Program-made: the position numbers and the translations under genes
Notes under the pieces: model-generated
Database searches by the model: none
The model's input: the letters and a program-made list of their open reading frames with translations, nothing else
Told to the model about the DNA's origin: nothing
Part shown: one piece after another, positions 50,286 to 61,844 of the stretch
Layout: each line of letters opens with the position of its first letter
Numbering within the stretch: the stretch's first letter is position 1
Assembly: GCA_026636295.1 (NCBI GenBank)
Contig: CP089456.1
Coordinates: forward strand, 434,001 to 498,000
DNA length: 64,000 bases
Origin: Medakamo hakoo
Lineage: Eukaryota > Chlorophyta > Trebouxiophyceae > Coccomyxaceae
Direction of reading: 5' to 3'

Positions 50286-52140
50286 TCACGCAGGCTCCCC
50301 CTCCACCCGCGCGCGGTGCAGGAAAATGGCGGGCCCCGTCCGCACCTCCCACGGCGCCTTGCGTTCCCTCAACACCCTGTCCACCAGCGCGCCCACACGC
50401 TTCCCCGCCGGCCACCCGATCCCGGCGTAGCCGTCCACCACTCCCACCCGGACGAAGCCGGGCACGGCCGCGGAGCCGGACAGGAGGTGGGTCGCGCCCG
50501 ACGCACGCAGCCCTTCGGCGCTCAGCCCTTCCGTCTTCAGGTACGTCCAGCCGTCCGCCACCTGGCCAAACCGTGTCACGCCCGTCTGGGCGGCCGCCAC
50601 ATCGATGTGCACGGTCGGCGGCCAGGGCAGGGAGGGAGGGAAGACGGTGGCGTTGCGCGGGGTGGACGCGGCCAGGGCGTGCAGGCGGGCGAGCGCGGCG
50701 CCGCCCGGGTAGTTGACAGACGCCGCGGAGGCGGCGAGGGATGTGAGGGCGGCGGTGGCGGCGGCGAGGCCGGCGACGGCCAGCACAATGCCGCTCCAGC
50801 GGGCTCGGTGGAGGAAAGACGGCGGGCGCGCGCGTGCCGCCGTCTTCTTCCCGCCTGCGTCTGCCCCCAGCGCGCGCGCGACGCCGACGCCTGCCACCAC
50901 GTTCAGCAGCGGCACGGCGGGCAGGATGAACCGCAGCTCCTTGTGCGGCAAGAATGAGTACGCGGCAATGAAGGCGAGTGCGACCGCCGCGACCCGGCGC
51001 GCCCGGGCGTCCAGCACAGCGCCCGCGAGCGCCAGCGGCGCGGTGCCCGCCAGCGCGCGCGGCAGCGCTGACGTCCAGTAGTTATGCCAGGGCGACACGC
51101 CCCACTCCGAGCTCTTGTTCAGCGCCGTGTTGAACCACAGCACCTGGCCTTCCGGCCAGAGCAGGCGGCGCCAGAGGATGGAGTCGAATGTGACGGAGGC
51201 GGCGCCGGCGGCGGCGCCGGCGGCCGCCGCGGCGGCCGCGGCCGTGCGGAAGGGGAGGGTGCGGGTCAGCAGCATGTCCACCCCCAGCGCGGCGGCCAGG
51301 GGTGCGACGTCGCACCGCACGGCGACGACGGTGGCGGACAGCAGGGCCACCGCCCTGACCGGGTCCGCCCCGTCCAGCCAGTCCGCGGCGGCGGCGGACA
51401 CGAGGGCGAGCGCGTATGTGTTGGGCAGCGTGCGCGACGCGTAGAACGCCAGGTGGAACTGGAGGGCGCAGGCGCACAGGAAGCAAATGCCGGCGCCCCT
51501 GCCCCACACCCGGCCCACGGCGCCGCGCAGGCGGGACAGGGCTAAGATGGAGAGGGTGGCCAACGCCGCGCGGGCGGCGACGCCGGCGGCGGACCGGGCG
51601 GCGCGGGCCAGGTGGAGCAGGCCGACGACCGGCGCGGCCGCCGCGGCGAGCGCGGCCGGCACGAGGAACGTCCGCGGCACGACGCCCGGGAAGGCGTGGT
51701 GGTCGTACGAGTCCAGGTCCGTCCGGTGGTACAGCAGGTCGTGCACGGCCTGCATGCCAAACGATTCCTCGACTTTGGTGTAAGGCGTGGCCACGAGGTG
51801 GGCGAACACAGCGGTGGCCAAGAGGGCGGTCCAGCCTGCGGAGTGTGCGCGCGTCGAGTCGAATGCGGCCGTGAGTTTTTTGGGGGGCACGGCTCGCGCG
51901 CCCGCCCACGTCCGGCCTCCCACCCCACAGATGCGTGCGCCTCGTCCCCCCGCCCGTCTCCGCAAACTCGCCATCAAGCACAATCGCGGGCGCGGACGGG
52001 TCGGCCAGGCCCATCAAGCGCGCGCCGCCGCGTGCGGCACTGCGGCGCGGCGCCGCACTGCCGCGCTTGGCCGCGGGAGGCGGGCTGGCCGCCCGCGCCG
52101 CCCGGGTCGCGCCGGTGCGGCGGCGTGTTGTGGGTGGCAT
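50286..52140 (-). CDS. ALG12: Dolichyl-P-mannose alpha-1,6-mannosyltransferase ALG12
   Basis: Two exons, 52140-51924 and 51835-50286, phase 1, 588 aa. From exon 2 the protein is a clear GT22 polytopic enzyme: YTKVEESFGMQAVHDLLYHR, then YDHHAFPGVVPRTF, then LPNTYALAL and the HKELRFILP motif, with about ten hydrophobic helices. ALG12 adds the eighth mannose to the lipid-linked N-glycan precursor in the ER lumen. The first exon (72 residues, basic then GLADPSAPAIVLDG) fits in phase but is not a conserved part of ALG12; the true start may differ. The C-terminal part (VADGWTYLKTEGLSAEGLRA) matches the lumenal tail. Confidence 0.85.
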
Positions 52141-52273
52141 CGCGTGAGCGGTGAAATGTAAGAGTGAGGTGTGTGTGAGGGGGGACCTGTCGATGATGTT
52201 TCACAGCCAACCTGCTCCACCCCATTCACCCACATGACCCACAGTGCTGGGCGCCCGCCCAGCACTGTGCGCC

Positions 52274-53793
52274 TCACGCCTCAAACGGCTGTTCCAACCC
52301 GGCCAAGTGCTCGCCGATGGTCGCCCTGAACGACCGCACTTCATCCTCCAGCCACCGCATCCGCTGCAACGCGGCCGCGGCCTCGTCACGCGCGGCCTCC
52401 GCGTCCTGGCGCGCCGCGACGAGCGCCGCGTCGGACGAGTGGTCGTCCGCCTGGACGCCGGCCTCCCGGGTGGGCGGGCGCCGGTGCTGGTGGCCCGCGT
52501 CCAGAACGCGCTGACCCGCCAGGACGCGCTGCCCAGCCCGCTGCAGCTCTGCGACGCGGTCCCCCAGCGCCCTCAGTGTGTCGTGCATCCGCTCCAAGAC
52601 CTCATCCCGGCGCGCGAGCTTGCCCTCCAGCACGCGCACGCGCTCGGCCGCGGTGCTTTCCCGGGCGGACGCGAAGCGGGCGGCTTCAGTCGCGGCGGCC
52701 GCATCCTTGCGCGCAGCGGCCGCGGCGGCTTTGTCCGCCGCAGCCGCGGCCCGCAGGTCGGAAATGCCAGCCACCAGCTCGGCGCGCTGGCGGCGGGCGT
52801 GCGCCGCGTCGGCGGCCGCGGCCCTGGCCGCGGCTTTCGCGGCCGCCACCGTTTCCGCGTCCAAGTCGGCTGCTGCAAGCGCGGCGCGCAAGCTCGCGAT
52901 CGTCGCGTCCCGCCGGGCCAGGCGGGCGGCGGCGGCGGCGAGCGACGGAGGCTGGGCGGCCGTGGTCGGCGAGGGCGGGGAGGACGCGGGCGCGACAGCG
53001 GCCGGTTGCGTGCCTCCTTCCTCAGGCGGGCTCGACGGCCGTGTGCCGCGTGTGGCCTCCGCCGTGGACAGGTGGGGCGTGTACTCCCGCCCGGACGACG
53101 GCGCGGGCGGCGGCGGCGTGGCTTCACCTGCAGGTGGTGGTTGAGGCGCCGGCACGGGCGACGCCTCCAGTTTCGCGCCGCGCAGCAGGTCGGCCAGGGT
53201 GGCGTCGTCGACCATGATGGCGCCGGCATGCGCTGCGGGCGCTTGCTTGGGCGCGGGCGAGGAGCTGATGAGGTGGGCGGGCTGTGGTGTGTCCGGAAAA
53301 GGGGGAGGGGTTGGTGCAAAGGCGTCGTCGTGCGAAGAAAAAAAAATGTGTCCTGCCCCCCACACGGAAGCACGGCTGCGCGTCAACTCACGTCATCCGT
53401 CACGACAGCAGCACTGTCAACGCCGGCACCCTTGCCTCCGACCATGTCCCTGGCGGCGGCGGCGAGCGAGGCGGCCAGGGAGGGCGACGGCGCATTGGTG
53501 TCGACCGGCGCGAGCGCGCGCGCTTGGTCGTCCGCCTGTGTGCAAGGGATGTGTGTGTGGGTTGTATATCAGCGCGGGCCAGTGGATTCGACAAAAAGGC
53601 GTCAAGGCGCGTTCTTGGTGGGTGCTGGAGTGGGCAGGATGGCGCACGGCGTCACGGCGGCGGCCCGCATGTGGGCCGTCGACACAGAACCGACAGCTGC
53701 GGCAGTCCAGAGCGGCGCCTGCCAGGCGTCCGGCGCTTGCTCCGGCGCGGGACTCGGCCAGGGAGTGTTCCATACGCCTGCGCTCCTCACCAT
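52274..53793 (-). CDS. Coiled-coil protein, unknown function, lone-ATG first exon
   Basis: Three exons: 53793-53791 (ATG alone), 53535-53392 (48 codons) and 53281-52274, all phase 0, 384 aa. The proposed protein starts MADDQARALAPVDTN, passes through a Pro/Ser region, and from about residue 165 is nearly all heptad-like helix (LRAALAAADLDAETVAAAKA; RVRVLEGKLARRDEVLERMH) to the C-terminus. It could be a cytoskeletal, centriolar or tethering protein; no family is recognised. The frame of each exon is open and the junctions are good GT-AG sites, but the tiny first exon is inferred, not proved. Confidence 0.5.
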
Positions 53794-53905
53794 GTCGAAA
53801 GTGGTCGTGGGGTGGACGACGGGTGCACGTATAATAAAAAAACACGGCAATAAATACAAAAAAAAATGTGAGGAAAAAAAAAAAAAAGCCACTCCCATAC
53901 TTCGT

Positions 53906-55220
53906 TCACCCGCCAATACTTTGGACGTTCACATCGCCCACCACGGCGTTGACGTCGCCTGAGCTCCTTGTGTTCATGGCCAGCTCCAGCCGCGTTCCCT
54001 CCGTGACCTTGGGCGGCGGCAGCGGCGCGACCGTCTCCCCCGGCGCGGGCGGGCGCGTGGTTGGGGGGGGCGGCGGCGGTGCGGCCTTCGGTGAGGGAGG
54101 CGCCGTCGTCGGCGGCGGCGCCGTCGTCGCCGGAGGAGCCGTGGTCGTCGTCGGCGGCGGCGGCGTCGTCGGCGGGGGCGGGGGCCGGGCAAAATTGGTC
54201 CCCGCCCACCACTCCCCGTCCTCCTCCAGGCTGGGCAGCAGCGCCGGCAGGACCAGCGGTGCACCGCCCTCTCCCGCCGTCAGCTTGACATCGTACGGAC
54301 CGGGGCCGACCACGCCCGGGTGCAGTGGCGGCGCGACCACCTGGGGCGGCGGGCCAAACGGCCCCCAGCCAAAGGGCGGCGGGATGGGCGGCGGCGGCGC
54401 CGCGCCGCGCAGCTCCCACACGCCGCCGTAGGAGGGTTGGAGGTCGACCCAGGGCGCGGCGTCGGGAGCGCCGGCCTGGCGCAGGGAGACGGACGACAGG
54501 ATGGGGGACCGGCCGGACGCGCCGGGCGGGGAGGACACGCCCAGGACGACGAGCGAGGGCGGGGTCGGGAGGGGCGGCCCGCCGCCGCTGACGCGCACGA
54601 TGAGCCCGGACGAGGCGCCCGGGCAGGGCACGGCCCGCACACTGACGGCCGGCAGCGACGGGTGCGCCTGTGCGTCGACGCCTAAGGCAGAGTACAAGGA
54701 CGCGTGCAAGTTGATTGTTTCCGGCCCGCAGCCCGCGCACGCGTCGGCCAGCGTCGCGACGGCCGACGCGCCCGACCGGCAGGTCGCGCCCGTGTCGTCG
54801 GCGCACGTGACTTCGACGCACGCGCCGCAGCCGGCGCCGCCGCCGCCCAAGGAAGCGACTAGAGGGTGGGTCGACGACAGGGCCGCGACGGGGAGGAAGC
54901 CGTTGGGCAGGGGCCCGAACGCGCACGCGCCCGGGCCGTCGAGTTGGGGCTGGGTGGAGGGGGGAGAAATAAAATGCACGGGGGGCGGGGGGAATGAGCG
55001 TCGGGTCGGGGGGCGGCGGCGGGCCGAGAGAGCTTCGGCCGCCTTCCCGTCAAGCGGGGAGCCAACAACTCACCGACCCACTGCCAAAGAACGTCGCGCT
55101 CTCAGCGCGCACTCCGCTCAGCGATGCCAGCGCAGCGAGCGCTGTCCACGCCGTCAGGGCGCGGGCTACGGAAAACAGGGCCTGGCGGAGGGCGTGCGCG
55201 TGGGCGGGCGGCGGAGGCAT
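53906..55220 (-). CDS. Expansin with proline-rich C-terminal tail
   Basis: Two exons, 55220-55074 and 54949-53906, phase 0, 396 aa. A signal peptide (ALTAWTALAALASLSGVRA) precedes ESATFFGSGS, then GACAFGPLPNGFLPVAALSS and CGACVEVTC, LADACAGCGPETINLHASLY: the double-psi beta-barrel with its cysteines. The second domain (SVSLRQAG, WVDLQPSYGGVWELRG, YDVKLTAGEGG, WWAGTNF) matches the expansin cellulose-binding module. About 100 residues of Thr/Pro follow, then TRLELAMNTRSSGDVNAVVG. Expansins loosen cellulose networks without hydrolysis. An algal member with an HRGP-like tail suggests wall remodelling. Confidence 0.85.
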
Positions 55221-55507
55221 TGGTCCCTCAAAGAGTCACGCCAGCACGCGAAAAGAGGTTATCACACGCTTGGCGCTTGCCAGCCAAGGGTGCAGACGTC
55301 GCAGACGCCAATGGAAGTGGAGTGCGGGATTGGCGGGCGCCGGAAGGCTGGGCGGCGAGGACGCGCGCGCGCGTCTCCAGGTCAGAGAGGGGTCGCTAAA
55401 GCAGTTGTGGTCGGCGGGCGCGCCGTTTCCTTTGTCTTCCGGCTCTCTCACACACACACACAGCCGCTCCCACCTGCCCCCTGCCCTACAGTCTTCCATC
55501 AACCCTC

Positions 55508-56485
55508 TCACTGGCTGGAGACCGGCGTCAGCGCCAGCCTGTAAGTGTAGACCGCCACCGGCTTGCCGCCCGCCGCCGCCATGGCGCCGGGGCCGCCGGG
55601 GTCGTCTGGCAACAAGTAGGAAGACACGACCTGCGTGGCGACGATGGTCGGCCCGCCGCCGCCCGCGTCGCCCTCATCCCGCCACCTCCACTTTGAAAAG
55701 CACTGGGACGCCGTCACGCGCGGGGGGCGGGCGGGCCCGCCCTCCTCCTCCGGGCCGCCGGACCCGGTCGACACTTCCTGCCGCACAAACTCGCTCGTGT
55801 CCAGCCGGTCGGCGCCGACCAGCTGCTCCGACCGCTTCGTGACCCTCAGGAAGACGGACGTGCCGCCGCGGCCGGGCAGACTCAGCCGGACGTCGTTCGG
55901 GTCGGTGGGCTCCCACGCCACGTCGCCGGGCGAGACGGCCACGCCCAGCGTCGCGGACAGCAGCGACGCCGCGTTGAAGGCCCGGTCCAGGATGGCCCAC
56001 TCGCCGTCCGTCGACGGCGGCCGCGGCGCCCGGATCCAGCGGGCGCGGTAGGTCAGCGTCCGTCCCAAGTCCTCCGCCCGCGCGCGGGCCAGCGCCGCGG
56101 CGGCGCCGGGCGGGAGGGCGCCCTCGCCCAGCGGCGCGTCAGCCGAGACGAGGGTGGACGCCGCCTCGAACGTCCCCAGGAAGGCGGGTGGGAAGAACAG
56201 GTCGGGCGGCGCGCCTGTGAGGGCGGCCCAGGCCTGGTCGGCAGCGGCCGGCAGCTTGGACGCGGACGCTGGTGGGGGCGGGAGGAAGGCTGTGGGCGCG
56301 AGCGCGAGCGCGGCGCTGGTCGTCGTCGCAGTCAGAAAGGCGCGGCGCGTGGAGCTCGAACAGGACGGCTGCGTGTCCTCATCTCTTGCGTGAGCGGATG
56401 GCACACAGGCCCTCGCCCTCCACGCTGGACAAGCCCGGGCCTCCGCGACCGTGGGCGCGACGGGAGGCGGTCGTGTGACCACCAT
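55508..56485 (-). CDS. Tat-targeted thylakoid lumen protein (DUF6816-like)
   Basis: Single exon, 325 aa. The N-terminus has a transit region, then a twin-arginine signal (STRRAFLTATTTSAALALAP) ending ASAS near residue 76, as for Tat-imported lumen proteins. The mature part has FLGTFEAASTLVSADAPLGE, DRAFNAASLLSATLGV, WEPTDPNDVRLSLPGRGGTS and VTASQCFSKWRW. This recalls plant lumenal proteins annotated DUF6816; that name is from memory. Role unknown. The first 76 residues are basic and Ser/Thr-rich. It diverges from the WDR82 homologue across 219 bp. Confidence 0.65.
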   Translation of the reverse strand: MVVTRPPPVAPTVAEARACPAWRARACVPSAHARDEDTQPSCSSSTRRAFLTATTTSAALALAPTAFLPPPPASASKLPAAADQAWAALTGAPPDLFFPPAFLGTFEAASTLVSADAPLGEGALPPGAAAALARARAEDLGRTLTYRARWIRAPRPPSTDGEWAILDRAFNAASLLSATLGVAVSPGDVAWEPTDPNDVRLSLPGRGGTSVFLRVTKRSEQLVGADRLDTSEFVRQEVSTGSGGPEEEGGPARPPRVTASQCFSKWRWRDEGDAGGGGPTIVATQVVSSYLLPDDPGGPGAMAAAGGKPVAVYTYRLALTPVSSQ

Positions 56486-56704
56486 CTGCGCGCGCGAGTG
56501 AGAGAGAACTGAGGACTGGCGAGCGACCCAAAGCTCGCCACGCCACGCATTGCTTTGTTTTCTCGCCCGGAAGGAGGGCACGCACCTGGCCGATTCACAG
56601 CTGCCTGGCCGCGCGCCGTCCCGTGACCTCAGCCAGGCCGGCTGCCAAAACACCCGACGTCCCCAGGGAACCCGGCCTGCGCTCGTCTTTCTACGACCCA
56701 GAAG

Positions 56705-58023
56705 ATGGCGACCGCCGTCGCCGCCCCCGCGGCACCGGCCCCGGCCCCAGCGCCCGCCAGGCCCCCACCCAACGACGAGTTCATGCGCAACTTTGGCATC
56801 GGTCGCGTGTTCACGGTACGATCGGGTGGGAGGTGGAGGTCGCGCGGGGAAAAAATGAACCTCGCAACCGCGGTCACCGGTCACCCTCTTGCTCCTGTCC
56901 GCCACCATCCAAACAAAAACAGGACCGAGAGGCGGCGACCATCAACTCCGCCGCCTTCCACGCGACGGAAGACTTTCTGTACACGGCGGGCAACGACGAC
57001 AACGTGGTCACGTACAACGTCCAGGTGCGTCGGAGGCGCGAGTGGGCGTGTTTGGGTTCCACCGCGTGCCTCGCCCCTCCCATCCTCACCACCGCCCACC
57101 CCCTCCCACTCTCTCCACAGACCGGCGAGCGCGTCGCCGTCATCCCCTCGCAAAAGTACGGCGCGGCCCACATCGTGGCCACGCACGTCACCTCGGCCGT
57201 CGCGTTCGCGTCCTCCCACGCCGACCCGGCCGGCGGCGCCGCCGGCGCCGAGCCGGAGGCGACCCACGCCATTCGATACTTGTCCCTCCCCGATTCAACC
57301 TTCATCCGCTTCTTCCCGGGCCACACCGCCCCGCTGACCTCGCTCGCGCTCTCCCCCCTGACCGACACGCTGTTCTCCGCGGCCCTGGACGACACCGTGC
57401 GCGCGTGGGACCTGCGGGCGCCCGACTGCGCGGCGGCCATGGCCGTGCCCGGTACGCCCACCGTCGCGACCGACCGGCAGGGCCTCATCTTCGCGGTCGG
57501 CGTCGCGGGCGGCGTCATCAAACTGTTCGACATGCGGAACTACGAGGCCGGCCCGTTTTCGACGTACACCGTCCACGCCGCGGCGGGCGGGGCGGGCGCC
57601 GCCGCCGGCTTCTCCTCGCTGGCCTTCAGCCCGGCGGGCGTGCTGCTCGCTGCGACGGCCGGGCCCGACCTGTGGGTGCTGGACGCTTTCACGGGCGACA
57701 CGCGCACCCGGGTGTCGACGGGCATGGGCGCCGGCGTGCCGCGTGGGCCGGGCGCGTCCCCGGCCACCGCCGGCGCGCCGCGCGGCGGCCAGGCCGCCTT
57801 CTCGCCCGACGACAACTACGTCCTGTCCGGCTGCCACAACGGCACGATCGGCGTCTGGGCGAGCGGCGCGGTCAAGCACGCCGCGGGCGCGCAGGCGGCC
57901 GTGTGGGCGGGCGGAGGCGCGCCGCCCACGGTGCTGCAGTGGGCGCCCCGGCGCCAGTGTCTAGCGGCGGCGGGAGAAGGCGCGCTGGCGCTCTGGGTGC
58001 CCAAGACCAGCGGCGTAGGGTGA
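56705..58023 (+). CDS. WDR82/Swd2-like WD40 protein
   Basis: Three exons, 56705-56815, 56923-57024 and 57121-58023, all phase 0, 371 aa. Runs: AATINSAAFHATEDFLYTAG, DDNVVTYNVQTGERV, IRYLSLPDSTFIRFFPGHTA, LSPLTDTLFSAALDDTVRAW, WDLRAPDC, LIFAVGVAGGVIKLFDMRNY. The order and the R-Y-L-S-L-x-D-N/S motif are those of WDR82/Swd2, a subunit of both the Set1 H3K4 methyltransferase (COMPASS) and the cleavage/polyadenylation or PP1 complex. Plant counterparts are S2La/S2Lb. It is longer than human WDR82 (313 aa) because of an Ala/Pro N-terminus and Gly/Ala loops. Confidence 0.85.
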
Positions 58024-58195
58024 GGGAGGCGGTGGGGGGAGAGAGAGAGAGGGGGGGAGGCAGACAGTGTGGAATGAAAAAATTGAGAGCCTCCCCTCAC
58101 ACCTCTCATTGCAGAGACACCCCGCCCACCCACCCTTTCCACACGCCCACCCCGGGCGACACAGACACACACCACCCCACCCAACTCAAGCAACC

Positions 58196-58554
58196 ATGTC
58201 CGTCATCGGCATTGACCTGGGCACGGTGCGTCCCGGCTGAGGCGCGCGCGCGCGGGCACAGGGAAAGCGGGCTTGGACGCCAGCGGAGCCGCACCGACCC
58301 GTCCAAGAAAAAAAAAACTCACGTCCGCCCTCTCCCCCCCTCACCCACCCGCACACGCCCTGCGTCGTCTGGCGAATCATGCAGACCTACTCGTGCGTGG
58401 GCGTCTGGCAGGTGAGCTTGAATCGGTTGGAATATGCGTTCACCGGTGGGGAAGCCTGCGGAAGGGGAGAGCGGAGCGCGCGGAGCCAATTCCCCCCTCG
58501 CCCCGGATCGACCGCTCACGTTCGACCCCACTCCCACCACGCCTGCCTCATCCT

Positions 58555-58585
<31 letters not shown>

Positions 58586-61349
58586 GTAAGGGATTCGGGC
58601 GCGGGTCGTGACCGCGGCGACGGAGCGAAACAGAAGCAAGCCAGCCAGAAGCGACGCCTCTCTCTCCCCGCACCGATCTCCCAGCCTTCTCACGCCCGTG
58701 CCCGTCCCACCCCGCCCCCCTCTCCCACACCGAATACAGAGCAGGGCAACCGTACGACGCCCTCCTACGTCGCCTTCACCGACTCGGAGCGCCTGATCGG
58801 CGATGCCGCCAAGTCGCAGGTGCGTTTTTGGGAAAGCGAACACCTCGGCGCGGAAGGATGGAGATGCTTCCATTGGGCGGCCAGCGTGGGCGGGCCTGGC
58901 TGGTCTTTTTAGTGCCCGCTCGCCCACCGGAGCGTCTAGGTCGTCCGCACCTGCATCGCCCAGTGTGCGGGTTGGCGGGTTCAGCGCCGGGATCGCGTCC
59001 GTGCGGGCCGTCCCCGCCCGCTCGCGCGCGGCTCTCCCCCTGCAGGCCCGGCCTTGTGTGCGGTTGCGGTGCCCTGGTCCGCCCGCTTCCCCCCTTTCGC
59101 ATCGTGCGACGCGTCGTACGACGCCGGGGGCCATGGCTCGTGCTCCTGCACGGGTTTGGAGTGGCACGCACGACCGCAACCCCATCCAAACCCGCCGCAT
59201 TCTTCTCCCCTTCCGCCCGTCGCACCGGCCGAGAAACTCACGCACTCGCTCTCCCCCGACACTTCTCCACACAGGTCGCCATGAACCCGCTCAACACGGT
59301 GTTCGACGCCAAGCGTCTGATCGGCCGCAAGTTCAACGACCCGTCCATCCAGGAGGACATCAAGCACTGGCCGTTCAAGGTGCGTGGAAGGGGGGCAGGG
59401 CAGAACGTAAACGTGGGCATCGGCCCTGGCTTTGCACGCGCCGTGGCCGGCCGTCCCTGCCCGGCCGCCCATCTCCCACACCTGCCACGAAGGCGGGCAG
59501 GTGTGGCACAGGGCTGAACGCAACGTCTACGCGCCTGCCTCCATGCATACACCGCTGCCAACGCGTCGCACACTAGGAAAGCGTGCCGCGCTCGAGCGCG
59601 GCTCTCCCCCCCAACCTTCCGCTTCCGCTCACACACCTGTCTCCCCCCACACGCGCCTCCCCCCGCCGCGCCCCACACACCACCCAGGTCGTCCCCGGCC
59701 CCGGCGACAAGCCCATGATCCAGGTCCAGTACAAGAACGAGACCAAGGAATTCTCGGCCGAGGAAATCTCGTCCATGGTCCTGGTCAAGATGAAGGAGGT
59801 CGCGCAAGCGTACCTGGGCAAGGACGTCAACAAGGCGGTCATCACCGTGCCTGCCTACTTCAACGACTCCCAGCGCCAGGCCACCAAGGACGCGGGCGTC
59901 ATCGCCGGCCTGGAGGTCGCGCGCATCATCAACGAGCCGACGGCGGCGGCCATCGCGTACGGCCTGGACAAGAAGTCGAGCAGTGCGGGCGAGGCCAACG
60001 TCCTCATCTTCGACCTGGGCGGCGGCACGTTTGACGTGTCGCTGCTGACCATCGAGGAGGGCATCTTCGAGGTCAAGGCCACGGCCGGCGACACCCACCT
60101 GGGCGGCGAAGACTTTGACAACCGCCTCGTCAACTTCTTCGTCCAGGAGTTCAAGCGCAAGCACAAGAAGGACATTTCTGACAACCCGCGCGCGCTGCGC
60201 CGCCTGCGCACGGCGTGCGAGCGCGCCAAGCGCACGCTGTCCTCGTCGGCCCAGACGTCCATCGAGATCGACTCCCTGGCCGACGGCGTCGACTTCTACT
60301 CGTCCATCACGCGCGCCCGGTTCGAGGAGCTGAACATGGACCTGTTCCGCAAGTGCATGGACCCGGTCGAGAAGGTGCTGCGCGACGCGAAGATGGACAA
60401 GGCGACCGTCCACGACGTCGTCCTGGTCGGCGGCTCCACCCGCATCCCCAAGGTCCAGCAGCTGCTGCAGGACTTCTTCAACGGCAAGGAGCTGTGCAAG
60501 TCCATCAACCCGGACGAGGCCGTCGCGTACGGCGCGGCCGTCCAGGGCGCCATCCTGTCGGGCGAGGGGTCGGCCAAGGTCCAGGATCTGCTGCTGCTGG
60601 ACGTGACGCCCCTGTCCCTGGGCCTGGAGACGGCGGGCGGCGTCATGACCGTCCTCATCCCCCGCAACACGACCATCCCCACGAAGAAGGAGCAGATCTT
60701 CTCCACGTACTCGGACAACCAGCCGGGCGTGCTGATCCAGGTGTACGAGGGCGAGCGCTCGCGCACCAAGGACAACAACCTGCTGGGCAAGTTTGAGCTG
60801 TCCGGCATCCCGCCCGCGCCGCGGGGCGTGCCCCAGATCAACGTCATCTTCGACATCGACGCCAACGGCATCCTGAACGTGTCGGCGGAGGACAAGACGA
60901 CGGGCAAGCGCGAGAAGATCACCATCACCAACGACAAGGGCCGCCTGTCCAAGGACGAGATCGAGCGCATGGTCCAGGAGGCGGAGAAGTACAAGGCGGA
61001 GGACGAGGAGCACAAGAAGAAGGTGGAGGCCCGCAACGCGCTGGAGAACTACGCGTACAACATGCGCAACACGGTCAAGGACGAGGCCGTGGGCGGCAAG
61101 CTGCCCGCCGAGGACAAGGCCAAGCTGGAGAAGGAGGTCGACGCGGCGATCGAGTGGCTGGACGCCAACCAGCTGGCCGAGGTGGAGGAGCTGGAGCACA
61201 AGCTGAAGGAGCTGGAGGGCGTGTGTGGGCCCATCATCCAGAAGATGTACGCGGGCGCGGGCGGCGGCGCCGCGCCGGGCGGCGGCGCGCCGGAGGGCGG
61301 CGCCGACGCGGGCGCGGGCGCCGGCCCGAAGATCGAAGAGGTCGACTAG
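58196..61349 (+). CDS. HSP70: Cytosolic heat shock protein 70
   Basis: Six exons: 58196-58225, 58385-58411, 58558-58585, 58740-58819, 59275-59379, 59688-61349; all phases close to 643 aa. Signature [14 protein letters not shown] is split by the first intron; [14 protein letters not shown] and [15 protein letters not shown] are intact; the C-terminus is KIEEVD, the cytosolic EEVD that docks TPR co-chaperones. All five introns fall in the first quarter; exons 1-3 are 27-30 nt. Codon use is more strongly C/G-ending than neighbours, as expected for a highly expressed gene. No perfect heat-shock element was found in the 172 bp upstream. The opposite strand is also open for 749 codons (see rejected). 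Confidence 0.97.
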
Positions 61350-61844
61350 AGTGGGCGGCCGTTTTGAGAGGGTGGACTGTGTGGTTTCCCCCCTCTCCGC
61401 TGCCGCCGCGCTGAAGCGGCTGTAGTTCTCGCCCTTGCGTGCGTGCGTGTGTGCCGGATGTGTGCGTAGCGTCAAAACAAAAGCCAAAAAAAAAGAGAGC
61501 GAGGGTTGGAGTGCGCTGCTGGAGTGTGAGTGTGTGTGTGTGCGTCGTTTCCCCTCCCTTGGCGAGAGAGCGTGGGTCCTTTTTCCAATTTGTTTTCAAC
61601 AATGGTACATGCAAAAGGAGAAAAGGGTGCGCCCAAAGATGCGCGCCCGCCAAAAATTAAAAAATGTGTGGATGCACGTCTTTTTTTCTTGTTGGTGTGT
61701 CGGTCGAGGTGGACAACACACTCGCATTGCCTGGGCTGCGGTGGGCGGCCGCCGCACTCACGCACACGCCCGCGGACACCCAGCCCGGATTTCTGTCGCG
61801 CTCGATCTGTGGACCCACACAATACACACTCGCATCGAATTCGT
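61350..61844. other. Intergenic region HSP70 - small acylated protein
   Basis: 495 bp holding the HSP70 3' UTR and the promoter of the next gene. It is AT-richer than average (61580-61690: TTTTCCAATTTG, AAAAATTAAAAAATG), has an AAAAAAAA run and a GT-rich run at 61528-61545. No ORF with coding character. Confidence 0.55.

Noticed and set aside
58023-58195. Heat-shock elements in front of HSP70
   Set aside because: Only isolated GAA/TTC triplets (GGAATGAAAAAATT) occur; no three-unit nGAAnnTTCnnGAA array could be found by eye.
59238-61487. 749-codon open frame antisense to HSP70
   Set aside because: HSP70 genes with G/C third positions leave the opposite strand open; such antisense frames have misled annotation before. 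The translation is Leu/Val/Arg/Asp-rich without a domain, and the sense strand is a textbook HSP70.
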